DNA of 64,000 nt from Ceratothoa steindachneri (GCA_963969495.1 OZ018321.1:132650293-132714292); one strand, 5' to 3'; shown: positions 31,138-43,300, counted from the stretch's first letter. The notes: generated by a model not told the origin, from the letters alone. Made by a program: numbers and translations.

Positions 31138-33478
31138 ATGGTGAAAATCAAGACAAAGTCCACATCAAGTTCTCAACTGACTAATTTTGTTGGGACTGGG
31201 CAAGAGCTGATGGTGTCTAAGTTACCAACAATAAGATATATTTTGAGGTACAGCGTCTACCGGAGGGAGCAAAGTGAAGATGACCGGAGAAAGTATGGAG
31301 TGGACCAGCTGATAAAATACATGTATCAGGGCTTGATTAATCAGTGGACCAAAGCTAATGCTCACTTCAAACAACCTGTTGTAAATCAAAAGGTCACAAT
31401 AATTGCAAAGCTTTAAGGAGGTGTGGAAGGAGGCAGTAAAATATTTGCTTAGTAAAGGAAAAATTGAAGCAAAAGAGAGGTTCATTGAAAAACTAGATAA
31501 GTTATTTGATATATTGACATGCAAGTGTCAAATTTCTAGTTGTGGGGAAGTAGGTTGTAATGGCTGTGAGACTGAAGCCCACATTAACTGCTGTTGTAGC
31601 AAAAAGAAAAAAATACCTACTAGTGATCTAGCCTTTATTAAAGGACAAAAGGAGAAGGTTGGAAGTAAAGGTATCTTTTAAATTGGAGGCCTGATATTAT
31701 AGAAAGGAAGGAAAAGAAAGGATAGCAGAAAAAAAGAGAAAAAGGTAAGGATGAAAGCGCTGTTTTTGCAGGAAAAGGAGCAAGAAAAGAAATCAAGCAT
31801 TTGGGGGTAGAAAGTGAAGATCTGGAGGCAGAAAATTCTGATAGTGACCACAGTTTGGGTGATGAAGTATCTTTGGAAGCTGCCTAAGAGCCGGAATCTT
31901 CCACCAGGAATAGAAAGAATTATGATGAAATTCCAAATATTGCTCTTGCTAGTATAAGTTAAGGTATGGTGTCGGATTGAAACCAACTGCAGCTATAGCA
32001 ACAGCAGCTTTAATAGATGTTGGATTCATTACTGAGGAAGATACAAGTAAAGTAATTTATAAGAATAAAGTTAAGAGAGCACAAGAAAAGCTAATGACAG
32101 TTATTGAACATGAGTTTGAGGAAAACTTAAGGAAGGATGGGTGAATTTCTTGTGTTCTCTTTGATGGACGAATTGATGTGACAAATTTTAGGATGGAGGC
32201 AGAAGAAAGTAAAAAATTGTTTTCAGCTAAAACAAAAGAGGAGCATTACATTGTCATCAGTGAGCCTGGGAGCAATTACCTCTTCCACTTTGTCCCAGAA
32301 AAGGCTAAAAAAGAAGAATCACATGCTGAGAAGATCACTAAGGCTATGTTTGGATGGCTGAGGGAGAGGGGTTTGGATAAAAGCTAAATGGCCTTTGGGG
32401 GAGACTCCACGAATGTAAACACAGGTGTAAATGCTGGAGTAATGTGAAAAATAGAGCTTCATTTGGGCAGAAAGCTTGTTTGGTTGTTCTGTAACCTGCA
32501 TACTGGGGAACTGCCCTTCTGTCATCTAATTATCAACCTACATAGCCCAACACTATCTGACAACGGATATTCCTGACCAATAGGAAAGCTCCTTGACTCT
32601 GTTATAGACTTGGATATCAACCCAAATTTCACTCAAATATCTTTAGGTCCTCCTCTTACCAAGATACCTCAGGAAGTGGTGCAAGATCTTTCCACTGATT
32701 AACACTACGGCTATAGAATTGTATCGTCAATCAGAGATGGAGTGCTTCCTACAGGGCTTTCTCTATTGGAAATAGGACCAGTAAACCACAGTCGCTGGCT
32801 GACCACAGCTAACAGACCTTTTTGGTTGTGGGTGTCAAAGCATGAGCCCAAATGAAAAGCCTTTAAGAATCTACGACTGATTGTTGAGTTTATCATTGGT
32901 GTATATTATCCATGCTGGTTTAACGTTAAGATTAAACACTCTTGGATCGAGGTCCCTAGGCACATTATTTATCAACTTCACTGCCTTAAGTCTCAGAAAA
33001 GGGAGGTGTTGGATATTGTTTTGCCGACTGTTAAGAGATAAGCTTGGTATGCATAGAGTGAAGCCATCTTCAAGCCATCCTGCAAACCCTCCTATGCTCT
33101 GAAGATCAGGCGGAGAGAACTGAAGGCGTGAAAAAATCCAGACCATCAGGGGAGAAGGGGGCCCAAATACTCAACTGGGAGACTCCTTTGTAAGGCTTAG
33201 AAGGACACTTGGCATCATTTGTGATGCTACCAGGATTAAAGATTTGATCAATTGGTCAGAGGATGTCTCTGAGCCACCTCTCACTTGCTCTTTTAATACT
33301 TCTGAATTGAAAAACTTCATTGACTCTCCTATGAAAGTACCTGACTGGTCTTGTCACACACATAGCATTAAGAGGGTGATAAGAATGGTGACTGAGGCTT
33401 CTTCCAATACTTTTCACATGAAAAGAGGGATGGAGGAATCAGGGCACAAGAAACAAGTAGACGTCTGATGTCTTGGAA
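31138..33478 (+). pseudogene. Transposase-like gene remnant of an uncharacterised conserved family
   Basis: ATG at 31138 (MVKIKTKSTSSSQLTNF). A Cys-rich patch at ~31530-31600 (CKCQISSC, then CNGCETEAHINCCC) looks metal-binding. Later blocks are IATAALIDVGFITEEDTSKV (~31995), LFDGRID (~32158), EEHYIVISEPGSNYLFH (~32240), GGDSTNVNTGV (~32398), WLFCNLHTGELPFCHL (~32480), QDLSTD (~32685) and the striking NHSRWLTTANRPFWLWV (~32785). I know this block order from multicopy arthropod and cnidarian proteins of unknown function with a DDE-transposase flavour, but I cannot name the superfamily. Frameshifts near 31400 and 31970 and many stops (31681, 32142, 32385) make it a pseudogene. TIRs were not found. 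Confidence 0.55.
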
Positions 33479-34137
33479 TGAATCAAAGCAAGATTTGTGT
33501 CCTCTGGTGAAGTTTAACTTTTGAATATGACCCAAAGTGATCCATGCAGCTATATGTAGAGCTTTGCATACACTTTTCCCACTCAATAAACATGTAAATT
33601 TGAGGTTACTTTGTGCTTGTGTGTACTTGGATTAAATAAAAATAGGTTACATAAGCTCGTGACGAGAGATAAAAATTTACTTTAATTTAAATGGAAATTG
33701 ATGTAGGTAAGAGCAATTGTATAACAAAATAAAGTTCTTTTTAAAATCTACACCGGAAAATCTATCATTTAAGCACCCCTCATACGAGGGATTTAATGAA
33801 AATATATGGTTGCCGCAAAGTATGACCCGCCCTACTCTACAGTCTACACACACTGCAAAATACCTACGTGCTATCATGTTTTACTTCTAAAATCCACTTC
33901 ATAAATAGTAGATCTATTAACCAAGTTTTTTAAAAGATTTGTCATAAATTTCACACTTTTCCATGTCGAGTAATCCAATGGGTATTAACTATTTTATACA
34001 CATTTCCGCAATAACGAAACTTTCACAAAACACGTCATTGACATTAATAGAATACAATTATTAACTGGATACAAATATAATTAGCATAACAGGTTTTCTT
34101 AATCCAATACGTAAACGTTATCGTAGTTCCAATAATA
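33479..34137. other. AT-rich spacer
   Basis: No coding or repeat signal; a 66-codon minus frame at 33677-33877 is not recognisable. Confidence 0.4.
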
Positions 34138-34885
34138 GGTAATACTTCATATTCGAGGCGCACGGTAGATGGCGTTGTTAGTTGGCTACAATTTTGGGCT
34201 ACAGCATATCTCTTATGACGTCAGACGGTAGCGTCAGATGTGACAATCACTGCGTTATATTTTTTGTTGTTTTGGGGATTTGTAACTTTTAGTCTATTAT
34301 TTACTAAATATCTGAGCTCTGCTCGTTTATAGTTTTTTTCTAAGTTAGGTAAGGTTTCTTGATGTCTTTTATTGTTTTTTGTTTTGTTTTCGTATTTTTT
34401 GTTTACTGCGAACGATAACAGCTTCTTCCTGGCAACATCGTAGCTTATAAATAGGACCCGTTTTGCAAATGTTTTTCTTTCGTTATTGTGTTTTCGTGCT
34501 CTCCATGTGCTTCTTTGTTATTCGAATTCGGCTTTACTTTGTATAATCGCGAAAAACTATTAGATTATCTAGAGGCGCATAAACTAATCAAGAAACCTAT
34601 AAAAGTAGGAATTGTTTGTTATTAGGTTAGGTTTTTCTGTCAGTAAAAAGCTGTTGGGGAGAAAAAAAAACCCAGTAAATTCAAGGGGACTGCTCGTGGG
34701 GGAGATATCACTGCAGGGGGACCACCCTACGATGATCCTGAGTATACTCATATACAAAAAAAATATTACGGCGATATTGTTCACAGCTGACGCTACCGTC
34801 TGACGTCATAAGAGATATGCTGTAGCCCAAAATTGTAGCCGACTAACAGCGCCATCTACCGTGCGCCCCAAATCTGAAGTGTTGC
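34138..34885. mobile_element. Non-autonomous DNA transposon with ~100-bp TIRs
   Basis: Left arm 34138-34237 and right arm 34787-34885 are inverted repeats with only a few mismatches over the inner ~83 bases (GGCGCACGGTAGATGGCG, then ATCTCTTATGACGTCAGACG). Similarity weakens in the outer ~17 bases (AACACTTCA-type). The ~550-bp interior is AT-rich and has no transposase; a 66-codon minus frame there is not recognisable. Exact ends and target duplication could not be fixed. The close match of the arms suggests a fairly recent insertion compared with its neighbours. Confidence 0.85.
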
Positions 34886-34977
34886 CCAATAATGTAATTA
34901 AACGTATTTTATTGTACCGAAAGAATATTTTTGTAACATTTTTCATGCTTTTTTAAGTGTTTAATATAGAAGATTAT

Positions 34978-37088
34978 TTTTTTTTATAGAGCCCATCTGG
35001 CAACTGCCCACTTAGGCATAGGTCGCCGGACACACGATAGCCTATAACTAGGCTACTTTAAAATAAAAATATGAAAACTTAACAATGATAAAAATTGGAA
35101 AACTTAACAATTAGGAAGCAATCTCCGGCAACGGGGGGAGGTCCCCCTCACCCCGGTGCTGGAGCGTGCAGCCTACAAAGAAAACAATAACAAACAAAAA
35201 ACAAAACAAAAAAATATAACCTTCTTAAATAAAGGGGAGAAGCCGGCCTCCCCCCAAAAGTCAACAAGTCCACAAGTCAATGTGCACGAACTCGTCCCGA
35301 GTAAAAGGGACATGAGGGAGCGACCTCACCCATCCCGGTACCCGGACAGGTATTGTGCGCGAAGATCACCAAGACTGAGACATTCGACAAGAATGTGCCG
35401 AACAGTCTGGGGGACGACGCAGTCGTCACAATAGGGTGGTGGTGAGCGCTCCATCAGATAGCGATGCGTCACACGAGTGTGCCCGATTCGGAGACGACAG
35501 AAAGCGACCTGAAGGCGTCAGGGCATTGGGGCGATAGGTCCATGGGAACAGTCGCGGCGCAATGGCACGCAACTTTAAGTTCCCTTCGACCGTCTCCCAT
35601 CTTCTTTGCCAAGCAGGCCGAACAGCTGCCCATATTCCTGCCATGTAGTCAGGGTGAGGAAGAGCGAAAAGCTGGTCCGGTTGCAGAGTCCTCGCGGACT
35701 CTTTGGCGCCCTCATCGGCGCGCTCATTCCCCGCAATTCCTACATGTCCAGGAACCCAGCAGAAGATAATCTCAACATCCGCCCGGACCGCCAAAACCGT
35801 GGCGTCACGGATATCGCGAACAAGGGGATGCGAAGATTCCAATGCCCTGAAAGCACTCAGGGGGCTTTGTGAACCGCTATAGATCACAATCCGGTCTCCA
35901 TAAAACGGTCTCCGAACCGGGGACGCCGCGTAATCTCCCGTACCGAGTGGTGTATTGCCACCAGTTCGGCCGTGTAGACAGACGCAGAGCCCCGCTCACT
36001 TCAAACAGAGAGGATACGGCGTGGAAGCAAAACCCCCTCTACGGTCTTGGAGCCATCCTTATACACTGGCACGGTTCCAGCGTGACACGAGGTGTGCTCC
36101 AAAAAGTTCGGCACCGTACAAGCTTTGGGGGCAGAGGCCCTAGCGACAAATAGCCAAAGGTGGTACCCTCCAGGGTGGCGTCTTGGGCAGAAACAGGGGC
36201 ACCACCGGCCCGAGAACTATATCTAACTCTCGAAGGAGTTTCCTGGACCTAAACCCAAAGGGCTTAGGCTATGACTGGCATCTCTCGGCAGCATAGGCAC
36301 CGTCGAGATCAGCTACGGATCAAGTGAGAGCTGTTGGCGACTGAGGCAAGTGCCGTGCTCGCGCGTACAGGCGAGTGATGCACTGCACGCGGCGCAGAGC
36401 GAGTGGCATCTCCCCAGATTCGACAAACAGGCTCTCAATGGGGGAAGTACAGAAGGCCCCGGTCGCAAGGTTGAAGGCCGGTGTGGTGGATCGAATCCAC
36501 CTTCCGCACTAAACGCTCGGCTGCAGATGCATAAAACTCGGAACCGTAGTCCAGCTTCGCAAGAACAAAGGTTCGGTAAAAAAGTAAGGCAGAAGCCTTA
36601 TCAGCACCCCAAGCACTGAACGTTACGGAACGGAAAATATCCATAGCGGGTACAAGAGACCCGGAGGCTACGAATATGAGCCTCCCAGGTGAGGCGTCGG
36701 TCAAATACAAGACCAAGGAAACGGTGCGATTCAACCACTTCCAGGTGTATCCCATTAAGAAACAAGTCTGGGTCGAGGTGGAGCCTTGGATGGTGGCAAA
36801 AGTGCACCAACTTAGTTTTAGCTACGGAAAACCGGAACCTGTGCGCTTCGGCATAGCGAGAGACGCCTGTGGAGTCGGAGCTCCAGAGTTGGCATATGGG
36901 GCGCGCCAAAAGAGATCGAAAGGTCGTCCACATAAAGAGTAGCGATAAGATCTTCCGGCAGCACCGAGGTGATGCCGTTGATGCTCAGGGCAAAGAGTGT
37001 GACACTGAGGACACTTCCATGCGGGAAACCCTCTTCCTTCTCCTTTGGGCCGGAGAGGGCTCCCACCCACCCGTACGTCTAATCGACG
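34978..37088 (-). mobile_element. I-clade LINE copy C, 5'-truncated, minus strand
   Basis: A T tract at 34978-34986 (minus-strand poly(A)) is followed by the family's 3' UTR (GAGCCCATCTGGCAACTGCC). On minus the copy runs from RT (RVGGSPLRPKGEG, intact LYVDDLSIS at ~36940-36912) through RNase H (35426-35887) and the C-terminal motif. The second RNase H Asp is mutated (YSGSQS for YSDSQS), and frameshifts are frequent. Its 5' end stops at ~37088, at the equivalent of copy A ~24612, and abuts copy E head to head. Confidence 0.9.
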
Positions 37089-37768
37089 AAGCCGCAACGC
37101 CCGCCTAAGGTTTCGAGTTAAAGGGAGGAAAAGACTCGCATGGTGAGCCCAACCTCCCCAATAATTTCTCTAAGTCGACAGCGCCTTCAACGCTTTATCC
37201 GGCCAACAGCGCCGGGGTTCTGCCTCCAGGAAGCCTATGGCCATTCCCGTGAGGGTCTCCTGTTCGAGGAGGGTCCCCGCGTCTCCTCCGAACTACGACT
37301 GGAGGACATATTCCTTCAATGGTATTGCCGTGGACTCTGGCCCACCTGGGTGGAGCTGCGGAGGCTCGTGTCGTTCCGTTCCCCGTTAGCTATCTTTCTG
37401 CAGGAGACCATGCTAGGCGCGTGTTTCCTACCCGCCCTCCCGGGGTACAAGGGTGTCGTAAAATAGACTCTCAACGATATACCATATATAGCCTACCTAA
37501 ATATGGGCACTGACCTATTCGTACTTGGTTTCTCGATCTAAATAACCACTGACTAAAATCACAAAAAAACACAAACAAATTATTATAACAGTTCCTTGAG
37601 CTACTCCAGCTTCTTAAGTTTCAAAAAAGGGGATAGCAATCGTTAAAACAAAAGGGAACTACTATACTCTATTATTATAACGAATAACACTATGCTTTAC
37701 TCGACTAAGACCAGTGTTTGCAAAGATATAACGTTAAACCTTACACACGTGATACCAAATTTAAATAG

Positions 37769-37774
<6 letters not shown>

Positions 37775-37826
<52 letters not shown>
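37775..37826. repeat. (TA)n microsatellite
   Basis: About 52 bases of TA just before the repeated TGTCGTAG start sequence inside the insertion. Confidence 0.95.
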
Positions 37827-37830
<4 letters not shown>

Positions 37831-38335
37831 GTAGAATGGACTCTCGACGATATACCATATATAACTATTCGTTGAGGGAACTTCTTTAATTATCTTTAGA
37901 GTGCGTGGATGTCTGGTGGGCCGATATTATGTATCTTCGATATGCTTACGAAGTGGAACTGAGCTCAAGGATAATAATATTGCTATCATTAATAAAATAG
38001 AGTTTTATTAATAATAACTATCAACAATACACAAAACGGAAAATATTAAAATAAACAGAGAATGGAAAGGCTCGTGGGGGCTCGGGCTAATCTTAGGATT
38101 ATAGGATTTAAAAAGGTAGAACAAATATAAAGTTAAAGAGATGGGATGGTTCGCTAAACCATTTAAAGTACAGGATAGAATTGACAAAAGGGTTAAATAC
38201 TCAAAGGTAACGTTCGGCTTACGTAATTTTATACTAGTGGTGCAGAGGAAGTCGACGTGAAGGAATTTTCGGTATGCTGGCGAGTTCCAGCCGAAGAAGG
38301 GGAATATAAGGATCCTGACGTGGCGTCTTGGGAAT

Positions 38336-38660
38336 GAGAACCGTTTCTCGACGAACGGCTTGAAGATCAATGGCTGTTCTACGTTGTTCTCTTCTGAACA
38401 ACACGGGGGGTGACAATCGTCTCTTGTCTACGGGCTCAAGAACAATGGCTGTTATAATGTTGTTCTCTTCTGAACAACAAGGGGGAAGGGTAAGAACCGT
38501 TTCTTGGCGAACGGGCTCAAAAGAACAATGGCTGTTCTACGTTGTTCTCTTCTGAACAACAGGGGAAGGGGTGAGAACCGTTTCTGGTCAACGGGCTCGA
38601 ACGAACAATGGCTGTACTAACGTTGTTCTCTTTCTGAACAACGAGGGGGAAGCCTTGTGG
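38336..38660. repeat. ~81-bp minisatellite with a hairpin in each unit (4 units)
   Basis: Each unit contains GAGAACCGTTTCT, ACGGGCTC, AACAATGGCTGTTC and GTTGTTCTCTTCTGAACAAC. The last is a hairpin with a 7-bp stem and a 6-base loop, kept in all four units (one with an extra T in the loop). Confidence 0.9.
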
Positions 38661-41600
38661 ACTTGGCGTGACGAAAGGCTCGAACCTTGGCACTCAAGGG
38701 ATATTGTCCTCCTTCTGGACAAGTGATGGTGAATTTCGAGGTCGAGGTCCCTTGGCGCACAAAGTGAGAGAGGGTCGGGGTGATGTTTCGCGACGAAAAT
38801 CTGGATCTCCAATCTGCTCTTAGTGGTAAAGTTTCCATCTAAATAGTCGAGACACTCCCTTGGCGTGGGGGACAATGGAGTGGGAGCTTCGAGGGAATGC
38901 ACAGCCGAGCCTGGGAACAATGCCTTATCTGCCCATAAGCCTAACTCAATCTGGCGAGGTCGGCGTATGGGGGCGAACGGGGGAAAGATAAACCTCCTTG
39001 TTTAAACATTGACTCAGGTGGCTGCGATAAGGCGCAAAGTTTCGAGCGAAGACGCACGTGGGAAGCATCGTGGTTTTAAATAACATGTGACAGGGGTTGA
39101 AATTAACGTGGCCTCAACCCGTTCTATCACAAAGGGTCTTTCAACTCCACCACCACGGGATGGCCGGGATGGGGTATGCACGCTTTACACCCAGCATGAT
39201 GTTTTCGTTCTTTCTTTCTCTTTAGATACCCCCTCTCAGGCAGCAGCTGTGCAGCTGCACCTGGATAGGAAGTATACCATCATTTCTGCGTACATTCCAC
39301 CGTCAGTCGACTTCGACACGGGGGACTTCTGCCGCGTCGTGGCACGGTTGCCGATCCCTTTCTCCTGCTTGGAGATTTGAACAGCAGGCATTCTTTCTGA
39401 GGAGATTACTCAATAAATCCCAGGGGACAAGTCCTTGCCAATCTGATCGAAGATCTGGAGATTGGTGTCCTAAACGTGAATGAGTTTACGCACCACTGTC
39501 TGAGAACCACTTCATTTTCTTGCCCTCACCTATCTTTTTGCTCTTCGGATGCACAGCCTAATTTTGATCGGGGGGTGGTCGATGCCCTCCATGGTAGTGA
39601 TCACTTTGCCATTCAAATATCATTTTCAGGGCAACTGCCGCCTGAGAGCCCACCTCGGTGGTGCTTGGCGCGGGCGCGGTGGCCTGCATTTCAGGAAATG
39701 AATAAATTCTCTATCTCAGTCGAGGAGTTTAGGTCAGTAGATTAGGCCGTTGAGTTCTTCTCCTGCAACCTTATTGCCGCGGGTCTGACTACTATTCCTA
39801 AAATGTTTGGCCGTTTTGCACGCCGACCACTCCCGTGGTGGTCGGCCGATTGTAAGACGGCCCTCAAACAGAAGCGTTATGCCTACATGCGCTATAAGCG
39901 CGGCCCGAACGATTTTACTGTCTCTGAATTTCGTCGGGCTGGGGCTAGGTCCCGGTATATTTCGAAGCACGCCCGCCGCTCTTCTTGGCGGGCATACGTG
40001 TCTTCACTGAACGGGAAGACCCCGTTAGCAGAGGTGTAAGAGCGAGTCAAAAGGATTCGGGGCAAGTTCTCGCAGGAACTCCCTCCCGTTCTCCAGGAGA
40101 ATGGGACCGCAATCTCGGACCCCGCGTCCGTGGCGGAATCCTTCGCGACCGCTTTTTCTCGCATTCTCTAGCCAGGATGCTGCTCCGCCAGCATTCAATG
40201 CACGTCGTCAGGTCGCGGAAGGCCGCCGGCTGGACTTTACCTCCAGAGGCGGAGAACCCTTCAACGACAGGTTTATTGTGAATGAGTTGCACCCCGCTCT
40301 TGTTTCGTGCGCGGACACCGCCCATGGTCCGGACGATGTCCCGTACGCCATGATTCGACACCTGGGTGAGCGAGGCATGGCCTTTCTGTTAGATTTGTTC
40401 AACAAGATCTGGGTGGAGGGTCTCCTCCCGGATTACGTGCAACTCGCTACTGTGCTCGCCTTTCGCAAACCGGGAAGAGTGACTCTACTCCCACCGGTTT
40501 CCACCCAATCTCTCTAACCTCTTGTGTGTGCAAGTTGATGGAGAAATTGGTAAATGTTAGATTAGCCTTTTTCTGGACAACGGAGGCCATCTTTCTTCAG
40601 CACAGTGTGGCTTTTGCAAGTTCCACTCCACCTCGGATGCTCTGCTCCGACTGGAAAATTCCGTCTGCGAGGCCTTCCTTCTTAGACAGCACTACGCCAT
40701 AGTGTCTTACGATTTTGAGAAGGCCTATGATACCGCATGGCGATACGGTATTATGGAAACTCTCCACACGATGGGGACGAGGGGACGCCTCCCAATTTTT
40801 ATATCCGAATTTTTGCGAGATCGTCGATTCCGCGTACGGGTGGCGGGGGCCATCTCCGGCCCAATGAAGCAGGAAGATGGTGTCCCGCAGGAAAGTGTCC
40901 TCAGGTTGACACTCTTTGCCCTGATCATCAACGGCATCTCCTTGGTTTTGCAGGATGATGGACGACCTTTTGATCTCTTTCAATGCGACCCAGATGCCAA
41001 GTCTAGAACGTCGACCCCGACAGGTATTTTGCCGCCTCTCTTCCTATGCCGAAGCGCACAAGTTTCGCTTTTCCTTTGCCAAGAATGAGGTGGTGCACTT
41101 CTGCCGCCATTCACGGCTCCACCCTGAGCCAAACTTGTTTCTTAATGGGTAACGCCTGGGTTTCGTTGAATCGCATCGTTTCTTTGGTCTTGTATTCGAC
41201 CGACGCCTCACCTGGGAGGCTCATATTCGCAGCCTTAGGGTCTCTTGTACTCGCGCCATGTATATTCTGCGTGACTTACTTTTTTTATCGATTCTTCGTT
41301 CGTTCGAAGCTCGACTACTGATGCGAGTTTTATGCATCCGCAGCCTAGCGTGTATTGCAGAAGGTGGATTTAATCCACCACACTGGCCTTCGCTTGTCGA
41401 CTGGTACCTTCCGCATTTCTCCCATTGAGTGCTTATTAGAAGATGCCACTTGCTTTACGTGGTGCACAGTGTATTATTTGCCTGAACACGCGAGTCTGGC
41501 GCCTCCCTCAGTCTCCAACAGCTCCCACTGCCTCTGTAGCTGCTTTCGACGTTGCCTATGCCGCTGAGAGACGCCAGTCATACCATAAGCCTTTGGGGTT

Positions 41601-42892
41601 TAGGGCTAGGAAACTTGCTCGAGAGCTTGGTATAGCTCTCGGGCCGGTGGCGCCCCTGATTCTGGCCAGGACGCCACCCTGGAGGATGCCACCTTTGACT
41701 ATTTGTCGCCATAGCTCTGCTCCCAAAGCATCTACAGCGCCGGGAGTATTGCGTTTGACCTTTTTGGAGCAAACCTCATGTCACGCTGGAACCGTGCCAA
41801 TGTATACGGATGTCTTCAAGTCCGAAGAGGCGGTCGGCTTGTACGCCGTATCCCCTCTGTTCGAAGTCAGCAGGTCTCTGCCATCCGCTGCGTCTGTCTT
41901 CACGGCCAAGCTGGTGGCAATACACGACTCGGTACTTGAAATTTCGCGATGTGCCCGCTCGGAGACCGGATTTTGACCTATAGTGACTCACAAAGCGCCT
42001 TGAGTGCTCTGGAGTCGCCAAATCACCTGGTTCGCAATATCCGTGACGCCCCCGTTTTGGCAAGCTGGGCGGATGCCGAGATTATCTTCTGGTGGGTTCC
42101 TGGACATGTAGAAATTGCGGGGAATGAGCGCGCCGATGAGTGCGCCAAAGAGTCCGCGAGGACTCTGCGACAGCACGAGTGTTTCGCTCTTCCTCACACC
42201 GACTTCATGGCAGAAATACGGGCAACTCTTCGGTCTGTTCGTCTAAGAAGATGGGAGACGGTTCAGGGCAACTTAAATTTGTGGTTCATTGCGCAGCGAC
42301 TGTTCCCATCGACCTACCCCCAATGTGGCGAAGGCTTCAGGTTGCTTTCTGTCGTCTCCAAATTCGGCAAACCCGCGGGACGCACCGCCATTTGATTGAG
42401 CGCTCGCCAGCACCCTACTGTGAAGACTGCGTTGTTCCCCAAACGGTTCGGCACATTTTTGTTGAATGTCCCAGTCTGGGCGATCTTCGTGCACGTTACC
42501 TGTCTCTGCTACCGGGATAGGCGGGGTCGCTACCGCCTGTCCTTTGTACTTGAGACGAGTGCGTGTACATTGACTGGTGTACTTGTAGACCTTTGGTGCG
42601 GAGGCCGTCCTTCTCCCTTTTTATTTAACATCTTTTTTTGTTCTGTTTTGTTTGGTTTTGGTTTTTGTTTCTTATAGGTCGCATGTTCTTGCGCCGGGGA
42701 GACCTCCCCCAGACTCCTGCTCGTTGCCTTTTCCCTTTTTTAAATTTGTTTAACTTTTAGTGTTGGGTTTGTTTTTTTGTGTCTTTGAATCTTATTTTGA
42801 AGTAGCCTAGTACAAGGCAGTTTTTAATACGTCGACTACTGCCAAAGTAGGTAGTCGCCAGATGAGCTCTTTAAAAAAACAAAAAAAAACCA

Positions 42893-43300
42893 GACTGTTC
42901 AGCACATTCTTGTTGAATGTCCCAGTGTGGCTGATCTCCGCACACGTTACCTGTTCCAGTACCGGGTGGGCGGGGTCGTTACCGCCTGTCCCTTCTTATC
43001 GCGACGAGTTCATGCACACTGACTGGTGGACTTATAGACTTTTGGGGGAAGGCCCGCCTTCTCTCCTTTATTTAACTATTTTGGGGGGTAGTTTCTTTGT
43101 AGATTGCACGTTCCTGCGGCGGGGGGGAGGCGGACCTCCCCAAGACGCCGGAGCTTGCTTCCTCCTTGTTAATATTTTCCCTTTTTATTGTTGTTGTTGT
43201 TGTTGTTCTTTGCATATTCTGATTTTAAAGTAGCCTAGTTCTAGGCTGTCGTGAGTGCGGCGACTTGTGCCCAAGTGGGTAGTCGCCAGATAGGCGACTA
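42893..43300 (+). mobile_element. I-clade LINE copy F, 5'-truncated, in tandem after copy E
   Basis: Begins right after the A-rich tail of copy E at CCAGACTGTTCAGCAC, equal to copy A ~26297, and contains only the C-terminal C2HC end and 3' UTR (GTGCCCAAGTGGGTAGTCGCC at 43267-43287, in shorter motif terms). Followed by a short GGCGACTAT duplication at 43294-43313. Repeats the A-then-B arrangement at 26.6 kb. Confidence 0.85.

Larger units (their letters stand above)
37454..39131. mobile_element. TG...CA insertion with AAGGG target duplication (solo-LTR-like)
   Basis: A 1,678-bp block interrupts copy E. It starts TGTCGTAAAATAGAC and ends GTTCTATCACA, and is flanked by AAGGG at 37449-37453 and 39132-39136; removing one copy restores the LINE sequence seen in copy A. 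TG...CA ends with a 5-bp duplication are the hallmark of LTR elements. The terminal ~130 bp and hairpin recur at 6029-6158. The first 38 bases recur at 37827 (TGTCGTAGAATGGACTCTCG), so a partial internal duplication or nested copy is present. No pol-like frame is recognisable. The two ends are also weakly inverted (TGT..TAGAA.GG), so a DNA transposon is not fully excluded. Confidence 0.7.
37089..42892 (+). mobile_element. I-clade LINE copy E, split by an LTR-like insertion
   Basis: Starts abruptly at a position equal to copy A ~22554 (GAAGCCGCAACGCCCGCC). It is interrupted at 37454-39131 by another element and resumes with AAGGGTCTTTC in register. 3' UTR ends TCGCCAGATGAGCTCTT and an A-rich tail at 42872-42892. 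ORF2: the endonuclease keeps an intact GSDHFAIQISF (~39590). RT reads SYDFEKAYDTAW (~40705), but a small deletion near 40950 removes the YVDD motif. RNase H keeps SDSQSAL (~41985) and AGNERADECAKE (~42115). C-terminal CEDCVVPQTVRHIFVECP at ~42420. Stops and frameshifts throughout. Confidence 0.9.

Noticed and set aside
34978..42892. Twin-priming (5' inversion) explanation for the opposite-strand LINE halves
   Set aside because: Both halves have their own 3' UTR and A tail facing outward, whereas a twin-primed insertion has one tail; a head-to-head join of two copies fits better.
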